From Albibacillus kandeliae (GTDB lineage Bacteria > Pseudomonadota > Alphaproteobacteria > Rhodobacterales > Rhodobacteraceae): a stretch of 64,000 nt of DNA. The position numbers and the translations under genes are program-made. Positions 45,950 through 54,736 of the stretch are shown here, in pieces; within the stretch, counting starts at the first letter, position 1; each line of letters starts with the position of its first letter. The stretch is taken from assembly GCF_003116585.1 (NCBI RefSeq), contig NZ_QEHM01000008.1:186001-250000 (forward strand), in the 5' to 3' direction. The notes under the pieces are model-generated. The model did not search any database. It was not told where the DNA came from and worked only from the letters and a program-made list of their open reading frames with translations.

Positions 45950-47770
45950 ATGTTCCAGCTTCCCTTCCCCGTTCGCGACGCCAACGCCGGTTCCGGCAAC
46001 AAGGGTCTTGGCGACCTGCCGGAATGGGACCTCACCGACCTCTACGCCAGCGAGACCGCGCCCGAGCTGAAGCGCGACCTCGACTGGCTGGAAGAGGCCT
46101 GCGCCTCCTTCGCCGCCGACTACGAGGGCAAGCTGGCCTCGCTCGACGACAAGGGCATGCTGGACTGCGTGCTGCGCAACGAGCGCATCAGCACCATCGC
46201 GGGGCGCATCATGTCCTTCGCGGGCCTGCGCTATTACCAACTGACCACCGACGCGGGCCGGGCCAAGTTCATGTCCGACATGCAGGAGAAGATCACCAAC
46301 TTCACCACCCCGCTGGTGTTCTTCACGCTGGAGCTGAACCGTCTGGAAGACGGGCACCTGGAAAAGCTCTTCGCCGCGAATGACGACCTTGCCCGCTACG
46401 CCCCGGTGTTCGAGCGTATCCGCGCGATGAAGCCCTACCAGCTGTCGGACGAGCTGGAAAAGTTCCTGCACGACCTCGGCGTCGTCGGCGACGCTTGGGA
46501 AAAACTGTTCGACGAGACCATCGCGGGCCTCGAGTTCTTCGTCGATGGCGAGCCGCTGAACATCGAGGGCACCCTGAACCTGCTGACCGACACAGACCGC
46601 GAAAAGCGCGAGCTGGCGGCGCGGGAACTGGCCGACGTCTTTTCCGAGAACATCAAGACCTTCGCCCGTGTGCACAACACGCAGGCCAAGGAGAAGGAAG
46701 TCATCGACCGCTGGCGCGGGATGCCGACCGCACAGACCGCACGGCACCTGTCCAACCATGTCGAGCCCGAGGTGGTCGAAGCGCTGCGCACCGCCGTGGT
46801 CAACGCCTACCCCAAGCTCAGCCACCGCTACTACGAGCTCAAGCGCAAGTGGCTTGGCCTCGACAAGATGCAGGTCTGGGACCGCAACGCGCCCCTGCCG
46901 CTCGAAGACCCGCGCACCGTGGGCTGGGACGAGGCGGAAAAGACGGTGATGGAGGCCTACACCGCCTTTGACCCGCGCATGGGCGAGATCGCCGAGCCCT
47001 TCTTCAACAAGGGCTGGATCGACGCCGCGGTGAAACCCGGCAAGGCGCCGGGCGCCTTCGCCCACCCGACCGTGACCGAAGTGCACCCCTACGTGATGCT
47101 GAACTACCTCGGCAAACCGCGGGACGTGATGACGCTGGCCCATGAACTTGGCCACGGCGTGCACCAGGTTCTGGCCGCCGGTCAGGGCGAGATGCTGAGC
47201 CAGACGCCGCTGACGCTGGCCGAGACGGCGAGCGTGTTCGGCGAAATGCTGACCTTCCGCAAGATGCTGGAAAAGGCCGAGACCAAGGCGCAGCGCAAGG
47301 TGCTGCTGGCCGGCAAGGTCGAGGACATGATCAACACGGTGGTCCGCCAGATCGCCTTCTACGACTTCGAGTGCAAGCTGCACGCCGCCCGCCGCGGTGG
47401 CGAACTGACGCCGGAAGACATCAACGCGCTGTGGATGTCCGTGCAGGGCGAGAGCCTCGGCTCGGCCTTCGAGTTCATGGAAGGCTACGAGACCTTCTGG
47501 TGCTACATCCCGCACTTCATCCACTCGCCCTTCTACGTCTATGCCTATGCCTTCGGCGACGGGCTCGTGAACGCGCTCTACTCGGTCTATGCCGAGGGCA
47601 CGCCGGGCTTCCAGGACAAGTACTTCGAGATGCTCAAGGCCGGCGGGTCAAAGCACCACAAGGAGCTGCTGGCCCCCTTCGGTCTCGACGCCTCGGATCC
47701 GAAGTTCTGGGACAAGGGCCTCGACATGATCTCGGGCTTCATCGACGAACTGGAGGCGATGGAGGACTGA
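45950..47770 (+). CDS. pepF: M3 family oligoendopeptidase
   Basis: 606-residue zinc oligopeptidase. The metal motif HELGHGVHQ lies at residues 398-406; the downstream glutamate ligand is in LAETASVFGEMLTFRK. The N-terminal part (LGDLPEWDLTDLYASE) is typical of the PepF/M3B group. I chose the ATG at 45950 (AAGAGG upstream, spacing about seven) rather than an in-frame start eleven codons earlier. It probably degrades cytoplasmic peptides of roughly 7-17 residues. The stop overlaps the next start (TGATG). Confidence 0.92.
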   Translation: MFQLPFPVRDANAGSGNKGLGDLPEWDLTDLYASETAPELKRDLDWLEEACASFAADYEGKLASLDDKGMLDCVLRNERISTIAGRIMSFAGLRYYQLTTDAGRAKFMSDMQEKITNFTTPLVFFTLELNRLEDGHLEKLFAANDDLARYAPVFERIRAMKPYQLSDELEKFLHDLGVVGDAWEKLFDETIAGLEFFVDGEPLNIEGTLNLLTDTDREKRELAARELADVFSENIKTFARVHNTQAKEKEVIDRWRGMPTAQTARHLSNHVEPEVVEALRTAVVNAYPKLSHRYYELKRKWLGLDKMQVWDRNAPLPLEDPRTVGWDEAEKTVMEAYTAFDPRMGEIAEPFFNKGWIDAAVKPGKAPGAFAHPTVTEVHPYVMLNYLGKPRDVMTLAHELGHGVHQVLAAGQGEMLSQTPLTLAETASVFGEMLTFRKMLEKAETKAQRKVLLAGKVEDMINTVVRQIAFYDFECKLHAARRGGELTPEDINALWMSVQGESLGSAFEFMEGYETFWCYIPHFIHSPFYVYAYAFGDGLVNALYSVYAEGTPGFQDKYFEMLKAGGSKHHKELLAPFGLDASDPKFWDKGLDMISGFIDELEAMED

Positions 47771-48279
47771 TGTCCTCCCTCGCGGCCCTCGCCCTCCGCC
47801 CCATCGGGCTGGACGACTACGACCTGGTCAAACATGTCGCCGTGGCGCCCGAGCAGGTGCTGTTCTCGGGAACCCTCGAGAGCGCCTTCGAGTCGCCGGA
47901 CCCGATGATGGATCTCTTCGCCGTCCTGCTGGACGGCCATCCGGTCGGGTTCTTCAAGATCGACCGGGGCTATGACCAGACCCATCCCTTCGCCCGCGAG
48001 GGCGAATTGGGCCTGCGCGCCGTGATGGTGGACGCCGCCCATCAGGGCAAGGGGATCGGCAAGGGCACCATCAGACTGCTGCAGGACTACCTGCCGAGAC
48101 ACTATCCCGGCGCTCCGAGCCTCGCGCTGACGGTGAACCTGCGAAATCCGATTGCCGTGCGCAGCTATCTCTCCGCCGGCTTCATCGACACCGGCGAACT
48201 ATGGGAGGGCGGCGCGGCGGGTCCTCAGCACATCATGCGGATGGAACTGGCCGAAACGCCGCCCTGCGCCTTGGTGTAG
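47770..48279 (+). CDS. GNAT family N-acetyltransferase
   Basis: 169 residues. The acetyl-CoA loop reads GLRAVMVDAAHQGKGIGKGT near 73-92, followed by NLRNPIAVRSYLSAGFIDTG, the usual motif B. The ATG shares its A with the pepF stop, so the two are coupled. Its last 55 bases overlap the end of the opposite-strand oxidoreductase gene. Substrate unknown. Confidence 0.9.
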   Translation: MSSLAALALRPIGLDDYDLVKHVAVAPEQVLFSGTLESAFESPDPMMDLFAVLLDGHPVGFFKIDRGYDQTHPFAREGELGLRAVMVDAAHQGKGIGKGTIRLLQDYLPRHYPGAPSLALTVNLRNPIAVRSYLSAGFIDTGELWEGGAAGPQHIMRMELAETPPCALV

Positions 48280-49226
48280 ATGCGGTCGATCATGCGCTGG
48301 GTGGCGCGGGCCTCTTCCAGAGGCCAGGCATAGGGCTCGCCCCCGTCTACCGAACGGCAGAAGGCCTCGACCTGCAGCACGTATTGGTTCACGCCCGGAA
48401 AGCGCTCTTCCCGGATCGCCAGACCCGGCTGGTGCACCTCGACGCGCGCCTCGCCGAAGACACCTGCATTGAAGGGCGCGGTGAGACGGATCAGGCCCTC
48501 AGATCCGACAAAGGTCATCGTCTGGGCCGGGAACATGCGGGTGGAATTGACCCAGTGCGCCGTGAAGCCCGGGAACTTGGCCGAGACCTGCGCCATCACG
48601 TCGACGCCCCGGTCAAAGACCAGCGCCGCCTGAGTGATGTCCTCCGGCTCGGCCCCAGTGGCAAAGCGGGTGGAGCCGTAGGTATAGACCCCGATATCGG
48701 GTATCGCCCCGCCGCCGGTTTCGGGCCGGTTGCGGATATTGCCGGGATCTGCGGAAATGTCGAAGCCGAACAGCCCCTCGACATGAACCACCTGCCCGAT
48801 GGCGCCATCGGCGATCAGCGCCCGCGTGCGCTGCCATTGCGGGTGGTGAACGATCATGTAGGCCTCGGCCGCCAGCAGTCCGCTCTGGTCGCGGGCCGCA
48901 ATCAGCGCGTCGATCTCGGGGGCCTGCATGGCGATGGGCTTCTCGCAGAGCACGTGCTTGCCCGCCGCCAGCGCCTTCAGGCTCCACCCGACGTGCAGCG
49001 TGTTCGGCAGCGGGATGTAGACCACATCGATCTCGGGATCGTCCAGCAGCCCCTCGTAGCTGTCATGCACCCGCAGCCCGGGGCAGAAGGCGCGGAACCG
49101 CTCGGCCTTGTCCGGCGATGAGGTCGCCAGCGCGTCCAGCGATGCGCCCTTTGCCGCGTGGATCGCGGGCGCCATGTGCTTCTCGGCAAAGCGCGCCGCG
49201 CCGAGGATTCCCCATCTTACCGTCAT
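48225..49226 (-). CDS. Gfo/Idh/MocA family oxidoreductase
   Basis: 333 residues. The N-terminal Rossmann motif is WGILGAARFAEKHMAPAI. The substrate lysine motif is CEKPIAMQAPEIDALI near 95, and the GGGAIPDIGVYTYGSTRF segment holds the usual D-x3-Y/H pattern. NAD(P)-dependent oxidation or reduction of a sugar or inositol is expected, but the substrate is not evident. I chose the ATG at 49226 (MTVRWGILG); the frame extends 31 codons upstream without support. The 3' end overlaps the GNAT gene by 55 bases. Confidence 0.9.
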   Translation of the reverse strand: MTVRWGILGAARFAEKHMAPAIHAAKGASLDALATSSPDKAERFRAFCPGLRVHDSYEGLLDDPEIDVVYIPLPNTLHVGWSLKALAAGKHVLCEKPIAMQAPEIDALIAARDQSGLLAAEAYMIVHHPQWQRTRALIADGAIGQVVHVEGLFGFDISADPGNIRNRPETGGGAIPDIGVYTYGSTRFATGAEPEDITQAALVFDRGVDVMAQVSAKFPGFTAHWVNSTRMFPAQTMTFVGSEGLIRLTAPFNAGVFGEARVEVHQPGLAIREERFPGVNQYVLQVEAFCRSVDGGEPYAWPLEEARATQRMIDRIYTKAQGGVSASSIRMMC

Positions 49227-49261
49227 CGTCCGACCTCCCTCGCTCCGACGACATACATAGC

Positions 49262-49317
49262 AAAACGGGCCGGTCCCGGCATGAGGTATTTCGCCCCGCC
49301 CGGTCCCGGCCCGTTTC
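49262..49317 (-). terminator. Terminator of the psd-pssA-pmtA operon
   Basis: AAACGGGCCGG (49263-49273) pairs with CCGGCCCGTTT (49306-49316) across a 32-base loop that repeats CGGTCCCGGC. On the minus strand the stem ends in a TTTT run. It lies 18 bp past the pmtA stop and points the right way. Confidence 0.65.
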
Positions 49318-49334
49318 AATCTCTGGAAGTAGGA

Positions 49335-49952
49335 TCAGCCCTGCTTGGTCAGCACCAGCCAGGTCATCATTCCCATCGGCGGCAGCGCACAGCGCTCCGT
49401 TTCGACCAGCGCGGGTTCGCCCAGCACCGTCGAGATGGGAAAGTCGGAGTGCCAGCCCAACAGGTGGTCGAGCGGCGCGGCCACGCGTTCGGCCACGGCC
49501 AGAAAGCCCTTCTCGGTCGCGAAATGGTTGACGATGATCACCTTGCCACCGGGTTTGCAGACCCGCGCAGCCTCGGCCATCACCTTCTGCGGCTCGGGCA
49601 CCACCGAGATCACGTGCATCGCCGACACGAAGTCAAAGCTGTTGTCGGGAAAGTCGAGCGTGCGCGCATCCATCTGGCGCAGCTCCCTCACCTGCGTCAG
49701 GCGCTCTTCGGTGACCCGTTTGCGCGCCTTCGACAGCATCTCCGGCGAGTAGTCGATGCCCGTCACCTCGACCCCACGCGCATAATGCGACAGCGCCAGG
49801 CCGGTGCCGACGCCGACCTCCAGCACCGAACCGCCGCGCCGGTTCACGTAATCGACCGCCCGTTGCCGACCCGGATTGGTCAGCGCGCCAAAGGTCTTGT
49901 CATAGATTGGCGCCCAACGACGGTACGATGTCGTGACGGAATCTGCTTTCAT
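49335..49952 (-). CDS. pmtA: Phosphatidylethanolamine N-methyltransferase, Rhodobacter type
   Basis: 205-residue SAM-dependent methyltransferase. Motif I is VLEVGVGTGLALSHYARGVE near 43, with the post-I aspartate in VTGIDYSPEMLSKARKRV; SFDFVSAMHVISVVPEP is motif II. The YRRWAPIYDKTFG N-terminus and length match the PmtA of Rhodobacter sphaeroides, which converts phosphatidylethanolamine to phosphatidylcholine. The ATG overlaps the pssA stop, so the pathway psd-pssA-pmtA is one operon; that context strengthens the call. Confidence 0.9.
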   Translation of the reverse strand: MKADSVTTSYRRWAPIYDKTFGALTNPGRQRAVDYVNRRGGSVLEVGVGTGLALSHYARGVEVTGIDYSPEMLSKARKRVTEERLTQVRELRQMDARTLDFPDNSFDFVSAMHVISVVPEPQKVMAEAARVCKPGGKVIIVNHFATEKGFLAVAERVAAPLDHLLGWHSDFPISTVLGEPALVETERCALPPMGMMTWLVLTKQG

Positions 49953-50713
49953 TCATCGGCCTCCTTCCGAACTCTGAAACGGTCATGCATGGCGTAACGG
50001 ATCAGCAGGGCAAGGTACCCCACCTCGATGGCCAGCAGCGCCGGCCAGGGCCATGTCAGGAAAATCGCTATGAACCCGAGGAGGGCCACGGTCACAAACG
50101 GGGCCTTGTCGCGCGGCACCCGCAGCGTCTTGAGCGCCGGGGTGGGAAAGCGCGAGATCATCAGGAAACCGACGAAAACAAGCCAGACGCCGGTGAACAC
50201 CGGCAGGATGGGGCCCGTTGGCCCCGGAATCGTGCGCGAGAAGACCAGCGGCATCAGCACCAGCAGCGCGGCCCCCGGGGCCGGAACCCCGGTAAAGGTC
50301 GTCTTGGGCGTTGTGGTCTCGATCCGCGAGGCGACGTTGAAGCGCGCCAGCCTGTAGGCACAGCAGACGCCGTAGATCAGCACCCCGATCCAACCTGCGC
50401 TGCGCCCGTCGTGCAGGGCCCAGAGATACAGCAGCAGCCCCGGCGCCACGCCGAAGTTGATGAAGTCGGCGAGGCTGTCGAGTTCGGCACCGATGGCGCT
50501 CTCGCTCTTGAGAAATCGTGCCGTCGGCCCGTCGAGCCCGTCGAGTACGGCCGCCAGCACGATCAGCGACATCGAGGTCACCACCTGCCCTTCGATGGCA
50601 AAGCGGATCGAGGTCATGCCGGCACAGACCGCGCCAAGGGTCATCAGGTTGGGCAGCAGGTGAACGAGGCTCAAAACCGTTCCGCGTTCGCGCCGGGGGG
50701 GTTGCTCGCTCAT
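49949..50713 (-). CDS. pssA: CDP-diacylglycerol--serine O-phosphatidyltransferase
   Basis: 254-residue membrane CDP-alcohol phosphatidyltransferase making phosphatidylserine. The active-site signature D-G-x2-A-R-x8-G-x3-D-x3-D is present (LDGLDGPTARFL, then GAELDSLADFINFG, near residues 58-84), with about eight hydrophobic segments around it. The ATG at 50713 overlaps the psd stop (TAATG), and its own stop overlaps pmtA (ATGA). Confidence 0.95.
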   Translation of the reverse strand: MSEQPPRRERGTVLSLVHLLPNLMTLGAVCAGMTSIRFAIEGQVVTSMSLIVLAAVLDGLDGPTARFLKSESAIGAELDSLADFINFGVAPGLLLYLWALHDGRSAGWIGVLIYGVCCAYRLARFNVASRIETTTPKTTFTGVPAPGAALLVLMPLVFSRTIPGPTGPILPVFTGVWLVFVGFLMISRFPTPALKTLRVPRDKAPFVTVALLGFIAIFLTWPWPALLAIEVGYLALLIRYAMHDRFRVRKEADE

Positions 50714-51399
50714 TATTCCGACCGCGCCATGCGGCGGGGCTCCGACGCGGCGAGGTCGGCCATCACGGTTTCACCGGCCACCATGGTCTGACCGAGGGCC
50801 ACCAGCGGCTCCACTCCGTCGGGCAGGTAGACATCGAGCCGGGAACCGAAGCGGATAAGGCCGAAGCGCTCGCCGGTTGCGAGCTGCTGGCCTTCCTTGG
50901 CGAAGGGAACGATGCGACGCGCCACCAGCCCGGCGATCTGAACCACCGGCAGAGCCCGGCCATCGGCCAGCCGCAATAGGAGGCTGTTGCGCTCGTTGTC
51001 CTCACTCGCCTTGTCGAGCGAGGCATTGAGGAACTTGCCGGGGCGGTAGACCATCGTCTCGAGCGTGCCCGCGATGGGCGCGCGATTCACGTGGCAGTTG
51101 AAAACCGACATGAACACGCTGACCCGGGTCAGCGGCACATCGCCCAGCCCCAGTTCCGGCGGCGGCGCGGCGGGTTCGATCAGCGAGATGATTCCGTCCG
51201 CCGGTGATACGATCAGCCCGTCGCGCTGCGGCACGCTGCGCTTGGGGTCGCGGAAGAAGTAATAGCACCAGACCGTCAGGCCCACCCCGATCCAGCCCAG
51301 CGGCTCCCAGGCCCAGAACAGAATCAGCGTGATGACTGCGAAAATCGCGACAAAGCGGATGCCCTCGGGGTGCATCGGCTTGATGAAGGTCTCGTGCAT
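50713..51399 (-). CDS. psd: Phosphatidylserine decarboxylase
   Basis: 228-residue proenzyme of the short bacterial type. Self-cleavage is expected at G185-S186 in [13 protein letters not shown], giving the pyruvoyl group on the small subunit. Conserved VSPADG is near 65 and [16 protein letters not shown] near 96. I chose the ATG at 51399 ([13 protein letters not shown]); a GTG two codons earlier has AAGGA at good spacing and is possible. It converts phosphatidylserine from PssA into phosphatidylethanolamine. Confidence 0.93.
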   Translation of the reverse strand: MHETFIKPMHPEGIRFVAIFAVITLILFWAWEPLGWIGVGLTVWCYYFFRDPKRSVPQRDGLIVSPADGIISLIEPAAPPPELGLGDVPLTRVSVFMSVFNCHVNRAPIAGTLETMVYRPGKFLNASLDKASEDNERNSLLLRLADGRALPVVQIAGLVARRIVPFAKEGQQLATGERFGLIRFGSRLDVYLPDGVEPLVALGQTMVAGETVMADLAASEPRRMARSE

Positions 51400-51661
51400 T
51401 TTCACGGGGCGGCAATCCTTCCTGACGGGCAGCGCGGCCCAGTCCTCCACCGGACGTCGCGTCCGGGCAGACCATGAGTTAACCCGCCCCCGCCGCGTGT
51501 TCAACGGAGATTTCCCCGCGCCGCGCGCTCATGCCACGCCGCCCTCGCAATAGATCGGCGTCAATCCGCCTCTCAACCCAATGACATGGCTTATGTTTTT
51601 CACGGCCCTGCGCCGTGGCTCGTGCTAGGCTGGCCCTTAGGACGGGAGGCCGGACAGACAG

Positions 51662-52012
51662 ATGGCGCACAGGATTTACACGACGAGCTTTGGTTCGGTC
51701 TATCCGCACTACGTTGCCAAGGCCGAGCGCAAGGCGCGCACCAAGGCGGAGGTGGACGAGATCATCCGCTGGCTGACCGGCTATGAACAGGACGCGCTGG
51801 AGGCGCTGATCGGGGACGGAACCGATTTCGAGACCTTCTTCGCGAAGGCCCCCGCGCTGAACCCGGCCCGCCGGTCGATCACCGGCAAGATCTGCGGGGT
51901 CACGATCGAGGAGATCGAGGAAGAGACCATGCGCGAGATCCGCTATCTCGACAAACTGGTCGACGAACTGGCCAAGGGTCGGCCGATGGAGAAGATCCTG
52001 CGGCAGTCGTAG
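51662..52012 (+). CDS. DUF2200 family protein
   Basis: 116-residue cytoplasmic protein with the DUF2200 pattern: [32 protein letters not shown] near 35 and [20 protein letters not shown] near 78. The family is widespread and uncharacterised. GGGAGG lies about 12 bases before the ATG. It stands alone between psd and the MFS gene, with a 262-bp upstream gap shared with psd in which I see no further gene. Confidence 0.88.
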   Translation: MAHRIYTTSFGSVYPHYVAKAERKARTKAEVDEIIRWLTGYEQDALEALIGDGTDFETFFAKAPALNPARRSITGKICGVTIEEIEEETMREIRYLDKLVDELAKGRPMEKILRQS

Positions 52013-52035
52013 CTCCCCCTGCGCGCAGTGGTGGA

Positions 52036-52059
52036 GGCAGGGGAGATAACCTCCCTGCC
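52036..52059. terminator. Hairpin between convergent DUF2200 and MFS genes
   Basis: GGCAGGGGAG and CTCCCTGCC pair with a single bulged G around a 5-base ATAAC loop, 24 bases past the DUF2200 stop and 50 bases from the MFS stop. T-runs are weak; a bidirectional terminator is the simplest reading. Confidence 0.5.
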
Positions 52060-52108
52060 CCGTTCTGCCGTCAACCACAGGATGCACGGATGGTATCGCG
52101 CCCTGCGG

Positions 52109-53440
52109 CTACCCGTGCGTCGGCCAGGCCTCGTGCTCGTCGTCGATGACAAAGACATGGCGATGCCTGCGCCGCCCGTGTTCGACAAGGTGCGGATGGT
52201 CGTCCGGCAGATCGGGATGAAGATGCTCGATCTCCTCCGGGTCCGCATCCGGCCAGACCTGCAGCGCGATCCAGACGCCCAGCGCCGCCAGTGCCCCAAG
52301 CAGCAACAACGCCGCCGCCATGCCAAAGGCCTCGCCGATCCAGCCTGCCAGCGGGTAGGTCAGCAGCCAGCAGGCGTGGGACAGGGCGAACTGAGCGGCA
52401 AACAGCGCGGGCCGGTCCTCGGCATGGCTGGAGCGCCGCAGCAATCGCCCCGAGGGCGTCAGGATCGCCGAGTAGAGCACGCCGCTTGCCGCCCATGCGA
52501 CAAGAAACAGCGCCCAGGCGAGCGTACCGGCGGTCAACATGCAGATCCCGTGGGCGAGCGTCAGCATCACCAGCAGCGCAGCCGCCCCGGTCATCACCGC
52601 GCGGTCCGACAGCCGCTCCAGCAGGCGCGGCAATGTCAGGGCCGCCAGCATCGACCCGCCCCCGAAGGCGGCGAGCGCATAGGCGACATCGGCCTCCGAC
52701 CCGCCATAGCCCGAACGCACCAGCACAACCGTATTGACGATGACGAAGGCGCCGGCGGCGGCGGCCGACAGGTTCAGCGCCAGCAGCCCTCGCAAGCGGG
52801 GTGTCGCAAGGTAGATACGGCCCCCCCGGGTGAGGCGCTGGAAGAAACTGCGCCGCTTGGCCGGGGCCTGCCGAACCGGCAGCGCCGTCGAGATCACCAG
52901 CAGGGCCGAGCCGAGGAACCCCGCCGCCGTGCCGACGAACAGGCCGCTGTAGGTCATGACCAGCAACAGCAGACCGGCCAGCGCCGGGCTCACGAGGTTC
53001 TCCAGATCGTAGGCGAGACGCGACAGTGACAGGGCGCGGGTATAGTCGCCCTCGTCTTCCAGTATCTCGGGGATCAGCGCCTGGAAGGCGGGCGTGAACG
53101 TCGCCGAGGCCGCCTGGAGGACAAAGATCAGCGCATAGACCTGCCAGACCGCGTCGATGAACGGCAGGGCCAGCGCCACCGCGGCGCGGATCAGGTCCGC
53201 CCCGACCAGCAGCACCTTGCGCGGCAGGTACTCGGCGATGGCGTTGGTCAGCGGAGCCAAGCCGACATAGGCGATCATCTTGATCGCCAGCGCCGTTCCC
53301 AGCACCGCCCCGGCGCGATCGCCCGCAAGGTCGTAGGCCAGCAGCCCCAGTGCCACGGTCATCAGGCCGGTGCCCAGCAGGGCGATGACCTGTGCCGCGA
53401 ACAGGCGGGCATAGGTGGTATTGGCCAGTATCCGGATCAT
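52109..53440 (-). CDS. MFS transporter with histidine-rich C-terminal tail
   Basis: 443-residue major facilitator protein with about 12 hydrophobic segments. It belongs by look to the exporter group with the N-terminal pattern NTTYARLFAAQVIALLGTGL. After the last membrane helix comes a cytoplasmic tail of about 45 residues; the final 38 hold nine His plus many Asp and Glu (HPDLPDDHPHLVEH and RRRHRHVFV), which suggests metal sensing or delivery. I chose the ATG at 53440 (AAGG upstream) over an earlier in-frame start at 53491. Substrate unknown. Confidence 0.88.
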   Translation of the reverse strand: MIRILANTTYARLFAAQVIALLGTGLMTVALGLLAYDLAGDRAGAVLGTALAIKMIAYVGLAPLTNAIAEYLPRKVLLVGADLIRAAVALALPFIDAVWQVYALIFVLQAASATFTPAFQALIPEILEDEGDYTRALSLSRLAYDLENLVSPALAGLLLLVMTYSGLFVGTAAGFLGSALLVISTALPVRQAPAKRRSFFQRLTRGGRIYLATPRLRGLLALNLSAAAAGAFVIVNTVVLVRSGYGGSEADVAYALAAFGGGSMLAALTLPRLLERLSDRAVMTGAAALLVMLTLAHGICMLTAGTLAWALFLVAWAASGVLYSAILTPSGRLLRRSSHAEDRPALFAAQFALSHACWLLTYPLAGWIGEAFGMAAALLLLGALAALGVWIALQVWPDADPEEIEHLHPDLPDDHPHLVEHGRRRHRHVFVIDDEHEAWPTHG

Positions 53441-53567
53441 CGCATTCGCCTTCGCAGTACTGATGCCACGAGTATTCCAGACGCCGGACACGCCGTCACG
53501 GTCTTACAACCGGCGCGACCCCGGTTTCGTCGAAACGTGATCGGCCCGGTGCCCGCGCCCGGATACG

Positions 53568-53596
53568 AAAAAGGCCGGACGCATCGCGCCCGGCCT
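53568..53596 (-). terminator. Rho-independent terminator of rpoH
   Basis: On the minus strand AGGCCGG and CCGGCCT form a 7-bp stem with an 11-base loop followed by TTTTT, 26 bases after the rpoH stop. Confidence 0.85.
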
Positions 53597-53621
53597 CTCG
53601 TTTCATCGGTTCGCTCCGCCC

Positions 53622-54518
53622 TCAGGCGGTCTGCAGCATGCCCTTTTCGCGGGCGAGATCGCGCATCCGCTTCTGCAGTTTTTCAAAGGCCCGCACCTCG
53701 ATCTGGCGGATCCGCTCGCGGCTGACCCCGTACTGGGTGCTGAGGTCTTCCAGCGTCACGGTTTCCTCGGCCAGCCGGCGCTGGGTCAGGATGTCCTTCT
53801 CGCGGTCGTTCAGCACGTCCAGCGACTGGGCCAGCAGTTCGCGGCGCGCGTCGAGTTCGTCCCGCGCCTCGTAGTCGCCAGCCTGATCGGCATCCTCGTC
53901 CTCGAGCCAGTCCTGCCACTGCATCGAACCTTCGCCCTCCTGCCCCACTGTGGCATTGAGCGAGGCATCGCTGCCCGACATCCGGCGGTTCATGCTGATC
54001 ACCTCGTCCTCGGTCACGCCGAGATCGTTCGCGATCTGCTTCACGTTATCGGGGTGCAGGTCCCCTTCCTCGAGCGCGCCGATACGGGCCTTGGCCTTGC
54101 GCAGGTTGAAGAACAGCTTCTTCTGCGCCGAGGTGGTGCCGAGCTTCACCAGCGACCAGGACCGCAGGATGTATTCCTGGATCGAGGCGCGGATCCACCA
54201 CATCGCGTAGGTGGCAAGGCGGAAGCCCTTCTCGGGGTCAAAGCGTTTGACCGCCTGCATGAGGCCGACGTTGGCCTCCGAGATGACTTCGGCCTGCGGC
54301 AGGCCATAGCCACGGTAGCCCATGGCGATCTTGGCCGCGAGGCGAAGGTGCGACGTCACCATCTTGTGCGCCGCTTCGGTATCCTGTTCCTCGACCCAAC
54401 GCTTGGCCAGCATGTATTCCTCTTCCGGCTCCAGCATAGGAAACTTGCGAATTTCCTGCATGTACCGGTTCAGACCGCCTTCGGGCGTCGGTGCGGGGAG
54501 ATTTGCGTAATTTGCCAT
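53622..54518 (-). CDS. rpoH: RNA polymerase heat-shock sigma factor sigma-32
   Basis: 298 residues. The RpoH box [10 protein letters not shown] (residues 131-140) separates it from RpoD. Region 2 reads [20 protein letters not shown] and [20 protein letters not shown]; region 4.2 is [20 protein letters not shown]. It directs heat-shock and, in Rhodobacter relatives, oxidative-stress genes. GGGAGGAG lies about 12 bases before the ATG. A sigma-32-like promoter sits upstream. Rhodobacteraceae often have two rpoH genes; which paralogue this is cannot be told here. Confidence 0.95.
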   Translation of the reverse strand: MANYANLPAPTPEGGLNRYMQEIRKFPMLEPEEEYMLAKRWVEEQDTEAAHKMVTSHLRLAAKIAMGYRGYGLPQAEVISEANVGLMQAVKRFDPEKGFRLATYAMWWIRASIQEYILRSWSLVKLGTTSAQKKLFFNLRKAKARIGALEEGDLHPDNVKQIANDLGVTEDEVISMNRRMSGSDASLNATVGQEGEGSMQWQDWLEDEDADQAGDYEARDELDARRELLAQSLDVLNDREKDILTQRRLAEETVTLEDLSTQYGVSRERIRQIEVRAFEKLQKRMRDLAREKGMLQTA

Positions 54519-54561
54519 TGTTCTTATCCACTCCTCCCAATGTTTAGGGTCTTAACATGGG

Positions 54562-54590
54562 ATATGGGTCAGGGTTTCCGCCATTTCAAG
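54562..54590 (-). promoter_or_regulatory. Sigma-32-type promoter upstream of rpoH
   Basis: On the minus strand CTTGAAA (54590-54584) and CCCATAT (54568-54562) are 15 bases apart, close to the heat-shock consensus CTTGAAA-N13-17-CCCCATNT. Transcription would start near 54555, about 37 bases before the rpoH ATG, suggesting autoregulation. Confidence 0.65.
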
Positions 54591-54638
54591 GCGCTCACTA
54601 TGAATAATTCCTCAGAGGTCATTCGGTTACAGGGAATT

Positions 54639-54656
54639 CTGTGCAGCCGTGCACAG
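54639..54656. repeat. Perfect 7-4-7 inverted repeat in the rpoH upstream region
   Basis: CTGTGCAGCCGTGCACAG has two perfect 7-base arms. It lies 49 bases upstream of the rpoH -35 element and 81 bases from the divergent DUF4386 start. It could be a protein-binding site; no regulator can be named. Confidence 0.5.
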
Positions 54657-54736
54657 GGTTGGGGCATCGCAAGGGTGCTTTCCCCTCCGCGCATGGCTAG
54701 TCTAGCGGCAATTGATGTAACGAGGCTGGCGCCAGT

